A stretch of 64,000 bases of DNA from Siphonodentalium dalli (Eukaryota; Mollusca; Scaphopoda; Gadilida; Siphonodentaliidae). The translations under genes were made by a program, and so were the position numbers. The DNA is taken from positions 8,223,314 to 8,287,313 of the forward strand of contig CP136068.1 in assembly GCA_032622095.1 (NCBI GenBank), in the 5' to 3' direction. Below the pieces are notes generated by a model that searched no databases, had not been told where the DNA came from, and saw nothing but the letters and a program-made list of their open reading frames with translations. Shown piece after piece: positions 1 to 10,767 of the stretch (within the stretch, counting starts at the first letter, position 1; each line of letters starts with the position of its first letter).

Positions 1-2521
1 TGTTTGTTATGCACAATACATGAGTATATGTCGTGAATAAATTATAGTTCAATTCACGAAAGGTTGTTTGGTTATCATATTTGCACAGAGATGTCATGTG
101 AGTTTTGCCGAGATTGTCACATTCAAATGTTATGCAACCATTAGCTAGCCGTAAATTAATTGTTCAAAATTATAACGTAAATCATTTTAGCATACACTAA
201 TAGGCTGTGATTGCTTGGATTTTGATCATAATAATAAATAAATACGCCGAAATTATTTTCGTTTGAGAGCCTTTATATATATCTAAAATAAAGGTGAGTA
301 ACGCCGTGAGCGTGGCTGTGGTGTCGTCATCTTTTAAATGTGAATGAGTAGTAATTGGCGGGATATTGAATTACGCGAAGCGATATCCTTATGTTGAACT
401 TGGCGTCACAATCTTATAAAATGGAGGAGCCGTAATTAGCGGGATACATGTATTGAATTAAGTTATATAGTTGAGTTTGAGCGTAACTGGAAAATGATTG
501 GTGTTTTATCGCACAATTAGTAGGCTGTGATTTTAAAAAAATGGGTCTCGTAAACCTTTTTGTTCAAACATAAGTGTTCTTAAAGCTCATATACTGGAGT
601 AATTGGAAACCAATGTTGACAAGCTTCTTGTCGCTTAGTTGCCTCAAAAATGGCGCTACCTTAGCAACAGTGTGTGATTTCTGATAATTCTGGAAAATGA
701 CCACATATGAAGCATATCAGTGATAGCGGTGGACGTATTGGTGGATATCGTTATATAATAATATTTATATGTATATAGTCTCCACGACGGACCGCCAGTA
801 CTTACATGAAGGGTTAAGGGACAAGGTCACTCTGCAAAGTCAAGGTCACTGTTAAATATGTTTTTATTACTTTACTTCCTATTATTTGTCTTCATGATGA
901 TCCTATCTCAATTTGTTGCCTCATATTTATATTATGTTAGATGCTGGAGATATAATGGCCATACAGTCATTCAATGTACACATATATGCATTTCCCATAA
1001 ACATACAACCACTCCCTATTTATCCATACACCCCACTCATGGTCATACAACATACACATGGATATATACACACCCATCCATGACAATACAGCCATCCAAG
1101 ATAAACTTGTTGTACACAAATTCCACCAAAATGAGACATCAACAGAGATACACACATTACATACAGGGTTGTTTTTTGCTCAAATTATTTCTTCATTATG
1201 CTATACATGTACACATAGAATCGCCGATAGAGCCCCACACGTTCGCATTGTAAGTATATATATATCACTGAATTTCGCACTTTACTGTAGGATAACAGGT
1301 GTTTTTCATTCGATCGAATAACGTTCGTTGTCGCTTAAGTAACACTATTTTATTGATAGACAAAATAGTCGGTATTGGTGGATCCTCGATTAGATAAACA
1401 AGAACTATTAAGCTCGCAGCTATAACAGTCGATACTTCAGACTCAGATATACTATTGATAAAGTTATTTGGTTGTGTTGCATCAAATTGCTGCTGTCTCA
1501 GGAATTCTCCCTCACGGTTCAGATTTAATGACTATTTATTTCTGGACTAAAGAATTAGTTTACTACATAGGGATTTATGCTAATAAATACAATGCACTAT
1601 CATATTCCACATACATACTCGGTTCGTCTGTGGTGATTTGGTCACAACTAATATTTTAGCGATTCCATGTCACCATCTGGGCGTCCATCTTTGAAGTTGT
1701 ATTTAATGTTGAGCTCAACTTTATAGACGCCGATCAAGAAGAAAAAATATTCTGACAAATATTTATTTGTATATCTGTTTTCAACTCAATGGGGTAAAAG
1801 CCATTTTGTCGTGACATCTTCGGCCATTTGACGACCATCTTTGTTTTATCCAGATTTCGCAAATTCCAAGGCTGATAACGGGTTAGCCGGTGGATTAGTC
1901 AGAAGGGGACCCCAGACCACGGCCATAATCAGCTGAGAAAAACACTTTAGACGCGAAAACACGCATTAGAAAAAAACATGGGGATTATAAAGGAGTGTCC
2001 ATCAATGTATATTAATTTTCATTTTCACACAAGACGTCATTTATTTTCTTAAATGCGTACAAATTTAAAACTAGGAGATAAAGTTATTCTCCGTCCATCG
2101 AGAATAATAGACTGGCAGTGCAGTTCAGATAATAATTAACACAAAGAGTTCACGGTTTTTAGACCGGATAAGTTCTTCCGCTTTCAAATTTAATATAATA
2201 CAATACATGTTGTATAAACTGATCTGGCGATTCGAACACTGTGTGAGCATTTAGGCAAACCAACTGTATGAATCTAAATGGAACTAATATGCTCATTAGT
2301 TCTCAATCACATGGCAAGTTGTTCGGAAATTGTGAAGAAGTCAATTTTATTTTCATCTTGTTGGTTCCTTGCCACTTCCACGCATTATCAGTCTCCACAT
2401 AGTTGCTAACCAGAAGTCACGTACTAATATTGAACAAATCTATATCCACACTCCGATGTTGCCTGACCATATACGAAACAAATCATATGAAATCAATCGC
2501 ATGTCCGTAACTTATAGATAT
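1..2521. other. AT-rich non-coding stretch, no gene seen
   Basis: I see no convincing exon here. Short open frames exist on both strands, but they are low-complexity or lack splice and domain support. At about 820-851 there are two AAGGTCA-type half-sites close together, with AGTCAAGGTCAC as the second. This resembles nuclear-receptor half-sites but also a short dispersed repeat, and function cannot be claimed. The stretch ends at the left end of the inverted-repeat element that begins at 2522. Confidence 0.5.
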
Positions 2522-4710
2522 AGTCTGGTCGATAAACTAAAAATTTAGGGTCAACCTAGAACAAATTTGGACTAAGTTGGTTTCTATTCCATTTTGAAGA
2601 GGAATATATCCTCTATAACATATCCAAAATCCGCTAAAATCCGCTTTGAGCATTTACTGTAATACAAGATGGCGTCCATGGTGGCAGTTGGTATAGAAAA
2701 ATCCTGAATTTCGGTGGTAGGTGCGCCAACAAATACCAAATTAGTAATAAAATAAAATCCACACAAACAATCCTTAGTCGTAAACTATATCGGTAACATA
2801 TCTGTCCAAAATCGCCGCCAAAATGGACAAAATCGAATGGAATTTATAATTTGCGGAAATTGAATAGCTGGTTATACAAGAACGAACAGGCCGTCGAATT
2901 ATACGAGGAAGAATGATTTCAGAGTATAAGCGGAGCTATTAATAATAGTATGTAAGAATTCTCTCAAATGTATCTCGCGAGAGAGCAACCGAAAGCCAGG
3001 TCTCATACGATTGAATGTGGACTTTTTGGGCGCCAAAAAATAGAAGAATAACGCAGTTTTATCTGTACTGTTTATCTTGAATCGTGTAATATATGTGTAT
3101 TAAAACAGTTAAATGTGATCTAATAGGGATGTACTCATTGTGTGGCCTTTTCTAGAAGCAGAAATATATGTAATGAAAACTGTCTCACGAATGTGACCGA
3201 TAATCATTTATTTTTGAATCTACAACACACAGTCTGTCAAAATTTACTACTATAGAACAGTATGAAAAATATTCATATGGTACTAGGTAAAATGTGTAGA
3301 TCCTTTTGTCCGGTCTTAAAATAGTAGTCATAGTTGCCTACGGTCAAGTGATTAAACACGAATATTTCATTTTATCACACAAATACATGGTGGTATACCA
3401 TGAACGCAATTTATCAAAATACAAAGGATTACAATAGACTATCTTCAATAAATTCTCAACATAACCCAATTTGCCTACATACTCTATGGCAGAGACTGTC
3501 TTATACCTGGTAATTATGTGCACTTAAATGCACTAATGCCACATATACGCGAAACCTACGACCTTTTCTGCAACCGCATCGCCGCGTTTACCCATTCTCC
3601 ATAATGTTACACATATCTGCTGCATACAAAACCATAAATAGCAACATTGAGTGAATGGTAAACGCAGAACTAATAACTGTAAACGCTGATGACCTGATAT
3701 TTAGCGCAAGTATGTGGGTGGCAATGGTAACATAATTTCAAACAACAAGATACTGACAACTAATAGTGTGTATTGCGTGGTACATATTCATGTTGTAAAG
3801 TGCCGATTGAAGTAATTTGAACATAATTGTCTACTAAGAAACCGGTTTGGGAGCACCATGAAAATTAGTACTAAATAAAATGTACGATGTACAGTCTCTT
3901 CGATCTAGTGAGATAGGGTACTATTCTGTTAAAGAGATAAGTGTTTCTTGACAGTATAATCAGCATTACGACATACGTGTATGGTTTATTGTCACGGAGA
4001 GTGTTGAAAATTCTGGAAATATAACTAGTATTTACACAGATAGGGTGGGCACTTCAGTTTCTGCTTTACATTCAATAATTAATCATCATTCCAAAATGAA
4101 ACTACCACGCACTGTGTGACGAAATATTACTTCGTGTGTTGCATGCCCAAAATAACTGATTTTGGTCCGACTGTTGGATGTATTCTAATAAGAAAACCCG
4201 AACGTAAATCATTGGGTTAACGTGCGTAGCAGTGATCGATAAATAATTCAGATATATCTGTTTTAATTATATGTGTACCTTTAAAGATATATAACAACAT
4301 TCTTGTAAATTACAAATGTGTATTTTCGCTTATAGGGGGTTATCCAATATGTTGCTTTCATCGTAACATGGATTGCAGTTGCGGCCATTTTGACAGCCAT
4401 TTCATCGCCGCGATTGCATTGTTTTCTGTCCTTGTCACTCTATTCGCCCCCTATACTCTTTTACACAAACTGGTATATATCGGATGGAGGATTAATGCGT
4501 TCTGGTGTCGCCGATGCGGGATATTGTAGAAAAACGTACTTCGCAAGGTCAAAAAATGAGCATTTTTAAAAATCTCTGTAAAAAAAGTTTGCTCAAAGCG
4601 GATTTTAGCGGATTTTGGATATGTTGTAGAGGAAATATTCCTCTTCAAAATGGAATAAAAACCAACTTAGTCCAAATTTTTTCTAGGTCAAACCTTTTAT
4701 CGACCAGACT
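2522..4710. mobile_element. DNA transposon or foldback-type element with about 130-bp terminal inverted repeats (AGTCTGGTCG family), copy 1
   Basis: The left end starts AGTCTGGTCGATAAA and the right end reads, in reverse complement, AGTCTGGTCGATAAAA. Homology between the two arms continues for about 130 bp (2522-2655 against 4575-4710) at roughly 85-90% identity by eye. Both arms include the string CATATCCAAAATCCGCTAAA. The interior of about 1.9 kb has no transposase-like frame, so this looks non-autonomous. The flanks are T on the left and A on the right, and no clear longer target duplication is visible. A second, longer member of the family lies at 41885-46183. Short frames in the two arms are only the inverted repeat read in both directions. 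The superfamily is not assigned. Confidence 0.75.
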
Positions 4711-4860
4711 AATAATACACACATGACCGACGTATGTGTGTCTGTTATGGTCACTACGGTTTCATTAGCGCTCCGTATATACGTTATCTGATTAGTGTCC
4801 ATGACGTAAATTAAGTCGTCATTATCGTTACAACCGTTGTGGTATGTGTACAGCACTAAC

Positions 4861-5061
4861 CCTTGTCATGTCCTAGTGTCGTTAGCAGTGTTCCTACATC
4901 ATCCAACATCGCCTGATTCTCAATGGTTATGAGATGACTTCCGTCGTCATCACAACACATCCGTGCGACATCAGCAACGACTGGGGAATCCCCGAATCTC
5001 AGTAGATAATCGTTCCCATCGAGTGTTCGTAGTTCGTACCCAGAAGAACTGGCGCAAATGG
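4861..5061 (-). CDS. C-type-lectin-like domain exon (first half of CTLD), secreted-protein gene fragment
   Basis: This is an internal exon on the minus strand. The acceptor is a pyrimidine-rich TTTTACTCTCCAG just above 5061 and the donor is GTTAGT just below 4861. The exon is 201 nt with no stop in frame, and it starts and ends in phase 1, which is typical of shuffled extracellular domains. It encodes about 66 residues. The opening reads ICASSSGYEL, followed by DYLLRFGDSP, and then VARMCCDDDGSHLITIENQA. This matches the N-terminal half of a C-type lectin-like fold: the first Cys, the aromatic strand, the Cys after the helix, and the (G)xHLxxIxN strand. The second half, with the WxGL and WND-type motifs, was not found, so ligand binding cannot be judged. 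A decayed paralogous copy is at 9767-9924, with recognisable upstream intron homology. A signal-peptide exon of matching phase occurs at 11979-12072, but its link to this gene is inference. Confidence 0.6.
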
Positions 5062-8000
5062 CTGGAGAGTAAAACAGATAGCTTGAAATACATATATTTC
5101 ATGACCATGACACTTGTCTATCTTACCATAGCTTCTTGACTTTATGTTTATATGTGTAACATCATCTTTTCAACATTCATATTGCGTGTAACATGTTAGA
5201 GTAGAGGTGACAATGAAAGTAGATGTTAGACGAAAATTATAACTAGTATTATGTTACTAAATATATCAGTGTATATTCAAATGTTTACTGGTAGGACAAA
5301 GCGATTGTTTTTTTATCGTTCGTACGTGACCATCTGTTAGCGAGCCTCGTGTATATAAAGTATGTAATTTATAGATCATGGCCTCGGTTTATCAAACCTA
5401 GGTCGTCGGTGCTCAACATCACCAGTGCACCACTGTGTATGCACTGTTACACTGTAATCCAAATTATACATTTTCGCGAGTTTTTTAGAGTTAAAACGCA
5501 TTTTTTAACCATATGGGTGATAACTCGATTAACTGTTCCATTCCCCTCATAATATATGGTCCCAAAAAACGTAAAAATAATGGAAATCCCCATTGTGCGA
5601 GTCATAACAACGATAAAACCTCAAATTGTGATATCTCGATCGGTTCTCTCTCAATCGAGTCGGTTCTCTCCCGATGTATACATACGAGAAATACGATGAC
5701 TATTATTGCGACGGATACGTGAATATAACCAAGTAGGCATAACGAAATAAGCATTAAGTTGATTTTACACCACTTATTGTCAATTTCGGTGAGTTACAAT
5801 GCCTTCGTATATATAATTATTTTGGAATGAATGAGTCAGTGTGAACTGTGAAGATTGATCGCCCAACAGACCAATCATAATGGACGACACTTTACTTGGG
5901 AACAGGCCCCTTCTGTGTATCCTATTGTAGTCTATTATATCACGATCCTTGTAGGACCCTACATGTGTATACATTATGCATACATATATGCATATATAAT
6001 GAACTAATATAAATAAATACATGTCTTAATTTCATTTTGCACTTGATGGCATGCAATATGAACGATACAGTGAGTACGTGTCGATTTAGCAAGTTCCAGT
6101 ACCGGTATATTGCCTGTACTTAAGTTCGTTTTGGGCTTACTTATGCAATTGGGTTATTTATACATCATCTATAAATAGGCAGCTAAATATATACGAGCGC
6201 ATTCATATTTCATTTGATGGCATTTTGGATGGCGCTGGAATCGAACAAATATCCCATCTGGGACATTCAACCACATACCTGCCTCATTTAAAGTCAATTG
6301 TCGGTTTGCGTTCCCAAATACACGTCATAATATTCGCTTTTTATGTTTTCCCGATATAGACATAGGTCGATAAACACGTGAATTACCTTTCCACGAGCAG
6401 TGTAATTGACCCTACCGCAATTAGCTGTGTGAGCCAATGAGATAATTGCATTATAAAGCCTGGAGCAATGGTCGCTTCTGCGAACAGGCGGTTAGACAAA
6501 AAGACTCATTTTACCGGCTTACTCTATGTCGCTTTGATTTTGTTTTGTATAAAAGAGTATTGGTTTCATGTAAGTTGACACAATATACTAATATAACAGT
6601 AACAGAATGCGAAAGCGTCTCCCTACGGGCTTTTTGGATTAGTAAATTATGAAGGTTGGAAATGTCACGCTGAGCTAGAGAAATGACAACTGGAAATATG
6701 ATGAGGGGATTAGGAAATGCTAGATAAGCTTATTAGTTAAAACTATCAAATCAAACTATGTACACATTTGAGATAATGGACCATATAGTGTTGTAATCTC
6801 CAAGGGATGATTTGTTGGGGAAAGAGGGACACTACAATGGCCAATGTATATGATAGCACCTGTTAAATTCACCTGTTGTCGATTAATACAGGCTGATTAG
6901 GGCGCCTCTTCCTGATAGCTTTCGGATTTGTGATGGTTAGATTTGGTACATTATACATCATTTATTGGTATATTTTGTGAATAATTGGTATTCATGGCAT
7001 TTATACGTGGACTTACATACACAAACATTATGGCAGACCAATGGAATATTAGGGAACTGTGATATGAAAAATAATTTCTCAATATAATGAAACATGTTTG
7101 TTCTATACGCGTAATGTGCCAATTATGAAGATTATTAATTGTTATTATAACATTTATTTTTAATTTAAATGTCTTTATTAATTCCTTAGATATATAAGTC
7201 ACGTTTTACATAGCCCATCACACACCCACGTGGCAGGGATAAGGGCGTTCTTTTTGTCTGAAATAAAAGGATTATTATATATTGTACAGATGTTGTTCCA
7301 TAACCCCCTTCTTGGTAATAGGGTGGTCTGCTCTACGTCATTTGAAAATTGAAAAATATTACAAGTTACAACACACAGAGGCTCCATACACACGGCAAAC
7401 AGTCCCTATATTATTCTAGGACATATATAAACACTATATAGCAATATATGCCGTATGTATTGGAACCTATGGCTATGGAATTGCCCCCACTTTCTGTATA
7501 GGCGTGGTATTTTCAAATTCTAAATTAGTGACTAAGGAGTTAATAAAGAAAAAAAATCAAATATCAGATGCTTTGGTGTATCGGAAAGGATGGTGTGCTG
7601 CTACGTACGTATAGATAGATAGTTTAGTCAAAGAGGTTGAAGGCGGTCGATGACAAAACCATCTCCATATATGATCAATACGTTCACGTCCATAAGTCCA
7701 GTATAGGATCCAATATTTGCCCATCTATTAGAATATGTATCATTATCAAGAAAAAAACAATCAGTTATCCAGAAAAAAACAATCAATTATGACATGGAAC
7801 ACTTTTTGATACCAGTATGGTGCATCTTCGAAAAGGTACAAAAAACTGACTACAACGGATGAAAACATACAAGTCCTCTAATTTTTATCGAAATAGGGAA
7901 ATTGTATGGTACACCATCGATAAATTGATAGATCGTGTGTCTATTGTGAAGAGATATATTATAATAACATTAAATATTTATTATGTGTTACATATCCAGC

Positions 8001-8305
8001 TTGACAAGAACAGTGAATATCCGAAATTATCGAACAATTTATCTCAAAATCGACGCCATGTGCAGGTTCATTTTTCATCATGCTTCGGTGGTAATTTCCC
8101 CAACAAAGAGCTTGTCGTGGCAAATAAACATTGAAACTGAATGTATGTAGCCATCACTAAAGTACTTGTATTATTGTTGTCGCGATTTCAATGAAGTACA
8201 AGTCGAATTGAAGAAAAATCCAGCGAATTATGGTGGTAAGTCCACCAAATTTGAAACACGCGCATTCCTTGTTGTCAGACATATCGGCGTGTGATGTCTA
8301 ACCTG
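5062..8305. other. Non-coding stretch, likely intron or intergenic; one weak terminal-exon candidate
   Basis: No strong exon is seen. The part just above 5061 shares sequence with the equivalent place above 9924, consistent with conserved intron sequence beside the duplicated lectin-like exon. On the minus strand near 7200-7255, a CTTTTATTTCAG acceptor precedes a short frame ending CDGLCKT and a stop. AATAAA follows about 25 nt later. This could be a small terminal exon but is too short to trust. Near 7745-7790 there is a short direct duplication around CAGAAAAAAACAATCA. The rest is AT-rich sequence without recognisable features. Confidence 0.4.
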
Positions 8306-8452
8306 CTATAATTCAGTCTGGCAATTTATGGCAGGCGTGGTCATCGCCGCTGGGCAGTAGCGTGAATTATCGCCTATACAGAACGACGCATTGGGGTCAT
8401 CAACAAAATTTGAACCCGATGTCTGGTTCCAAATACAAAACAGCCATTTGCA
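8306..8452 (-). CDS. Possible cysteine-rich terminal exon, function unknown
   Basis: On the minus strand, TTCTGTTCAATTCAG forms a plausible splice acceptor at 8453. The next 147 nt stay open for 48 codons and then stop with TAG. The encoded piece contains CKWLFCIWNQ, NASFCIGDNSRYC and AINCQTEL, with five cysteines at irregular spacing and an N-glycosylation-type NAS. Such composition is typical of secreted or extracellular protein ends in invertebrates. I recognise no named domain, and no AATAAA is visible within 150 nt downstream. It lies upstream, in minus-strand order, of the lectin-like exon at 4861-5061, but no shared transcript can be shown. It may equally be a chance frame. Confidence 0.25.
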   Translation of the reverse strand, partial: CKWLFCIWNQTSGSNFVDDPNASFCIGDNSRYCPAAMTTPAINCQTEL

Positions 8453-8939
8453 CTGAATTGAACAGAAAAGAGCTATCTTGACATGTGGAAATGAAAAGCC
8501 TTTGTTTCTCTTCTGTCCGAAAAATTGTTAACAGCTGAAACAGATCTGTGACCATGGAATTAATTATCAGAGCATATGAGGCCGGTCTATATATATATTA
8601 ATATTTCGTGTATATTGCGACCAATTTTATACATCCTTCCAAATTACTTTGACAAAATGTGGAAGCTCGAATGAGCCATGTCCGTTTAAAATGAACAGAA
8701 TATCATGACAGTGGATGTCTAATTTAATTAGTTAAATTATATGGGCGGGCATGATTATATGATCCTATCCCCAACATGATGTTCAATATGTTGTCTCTGC
8801 CACTCGAAGTGAAGGTAATATCACTTAATTTTCTATGATATATATCTATATTTGCGAATGTCTGTCTGTCTGTGTTCTATAAATAAATCACCGCGGACCA
8901 TTTAGATGGCACCAAAGGGTCTACTAGGGGTAACTGTTT
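8453..8939. other. AT-rich non-coding stretch
   Basis: There is no gene, repeat or regulatory feature that I can support. A short run of GTCTGTCTGT lies near 8861, next to the start of the degenerate satellite. Confidence 0.4.
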
Positions 8940-9766
8940 ACGGGAAAGATAATTGTGCGGGTTAGGATTTTCTAAAGTGACGCCGTTGTTGTCAGGGGTA
9001 GAAAAGGGGAGGGCAGAACAATGTTTGTCGCCTATTGCCACGATACATAATCATTCCCATGATATGAGGGATCTAATAGTGTTGTTTAAATATGTCAAAG
9101 GTGGCACCATTCGCGTCAGGGATGCACGGAAGGGGAGAGGGGCACCAAAATTGATAAAACTAATTTTAGCGCCGATTTCCACAAAATTGATATATATTCT
9201 TCTACGTGACACGAGGACTCTAATTGTGCGATTTAAAGACTCCAAATTGCTGTTTGTTTCGATGAAAGATTCTGGGATGGGCACTCAACTTGATAAGAGT
9301 AGGTCTAGTCGCCTATTGCCACACACTTATACAATATCATCCCCATGGTACGGGAAGTCTAATGGTGTGGCTTAAATCTGTCAAAAGTGGCGTCATTCGA
9401 GTCAGGGGTGAACTGAAAGGCAGAAGGGCGCCAAAAATTATACGCAATAATGTTAGCGCCAATTTCCACAAAAGTGATACGCATTCTTATCAATAATACG
9501 AGGAGTCTGATCGTGTTATTTAAAGACGCCATGTTGGTGCTGTTTTAGGTGAGAGATGGGGGTGGGTGGGCACTAAATTTGATCAAAATTGATTTAGTCG
9601 CCGATTAGTACCAAACATATCAATAATCATCTCCATGATATCAGGAGTATAATTGTGTGTTTTAATGATGTCACAATCTGTCACAAGTGGGGCAATTCGA
9701 GTCAGGATGCATAGAGGATGAGAGGATCACACAACAAAGATGAAAAATATGTTTAACGCCGATTTC
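8940..9766 (+). repeat. Degenerate tandem satellite, about 145-bp period, five to six units
   Basis: A block of roughly 120-155 bp recurs with substantial divergence. Recurring landmarks are GTCAGGGATGC or a variant (near 8991, 9114, 9401 and 9702), TAATTGTGTGGTTTAAA-like strings, GGGGCACCAAAA-like strings, AGCGCCGATTTCCACAAAA, and a GATAC-rich join. Long open frames across it are by-products of the repeat and not genes. Single diverged units of the same family occur near 30690-30750 and 58370-58430 (GGCGTCGTCCCCGTCAGGGA). The right edge runs directly into the truncated lectin-like pseudo-exon. Confidence 0.7.
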
Positions 9767-9924
9767 GTAGTGTTCTCACATCATCCACCATCGCCCGACT
9801 CTCAATGGTTATGAGATGACCCCTCGTCCTCACAACACGTCCGTGTGGTATCACAATCACAGGGAAATCACCGAATCTCAGTTGAGTGTTCGTAGTTCGT
9901 AACCAGAAGAACTGGCACAGATGG
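9767..9924 (-). pseudogene. Broken copy of the C-type-lectin-like exon
   Basis: This is homologous to the exon at 4861-5061, at about 80% by eye. The acceptor side (TGTTTCAAG then CC ATC TGT GCC) and the residues ICASSSGYELRTL are kept. A deletion of about 14 nt follows and breaks the frame, and the CCDDDG part has been scrambled by further small indels. The tail HLITIES, then MVDDV, is still readable. The 3' end, with the donor, is missing where the satellite begins. Homology to the other copy continues upstream into the intron, for example ATGAATGCTGAA. It is a dead duplicate of the same gene family. Confidence 0.6.
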
Positions 9925-10767
9925 CTTGAAACAGATGGTTCGAAATAAATATATTATGATACTGAAGTCACTGCTATCATTATGGAAATACGGTCGTTCA
10001 GCATTCATATGTTATGCAATACTTTGGAGAATAGGCGAACAATATATATATAGCCATATATGTTTGCTACTGAATGTAACCGTATATATATCTACTGACC
10101 TCGTGTATACTAACGCGACAACCCGATTGGTATTATCACGTATACTAGAAACGTTAGTGAGATACATGGACATAAACATGCAAATCAACAAATTCAGTCC
10201 TAACTTTAGACGACATGAGACCAAAGATAGAATATTTATTTGGAATGTTAAACTTTTGAAATTATGAGTTTTCATTGGTTGGTGGACGGTCGTCATTACT
10301 ACATTCGGCAATGTTGTATCAGTCTATCCATATGCCAGTGGTTGGGATATATTATACTGTAACGACATAGAACTGTTGTTTATATTGATATAGTGAGTTG
10401 GTTGTATAAGTTGTATCCATTTACCAACGAGAATAGCAGAATGCCTATGTCATACCTGCGGTGGTCCGAGACACTGTTGTTGTTGTAGTTGATATCTCTG
10501 TTGTTTGCCCCCGTTGTTCGGTATCCTCTGAATCAGAATATATTTAACAGTTATTAACGAGTATTTCCCTTAGGAAATGTTCAGACAATAAGTTCAGTAA
10601 AGCACTATGGCCGGATTCGTCATCTTCGGTTTAAACCTCCGAGTTTAAATCTGGTTTAAACCTACATTGACGGTCCAGACAAACCGGGTCTAAGTTAGCG
10701 ATATTGTCGTTCAGTTGCCCGCTAATTGATAACTATGCGGCGATATGAGCATGCAGACAAACTACCC

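Noticed and set aside
858-1253. 131-codon plus-strand frame rich in Tyr, His and Thr
   Set aside because: It has low-complexity composition, overlapping open frames on both strands, and no domain or splice support.
2584-2766. Short minus-strand frame similar to one at 4505-4726
   Set aside because: Both are the terminal inverted repeats of the same transposon read in opposite directions.
8953-9496. Overlapping frames with RVRDARKGRGAPK-like repeats
   Set aside because: They are the degenerate 145-bp satellite read in several frames; units are out of frame with each other.
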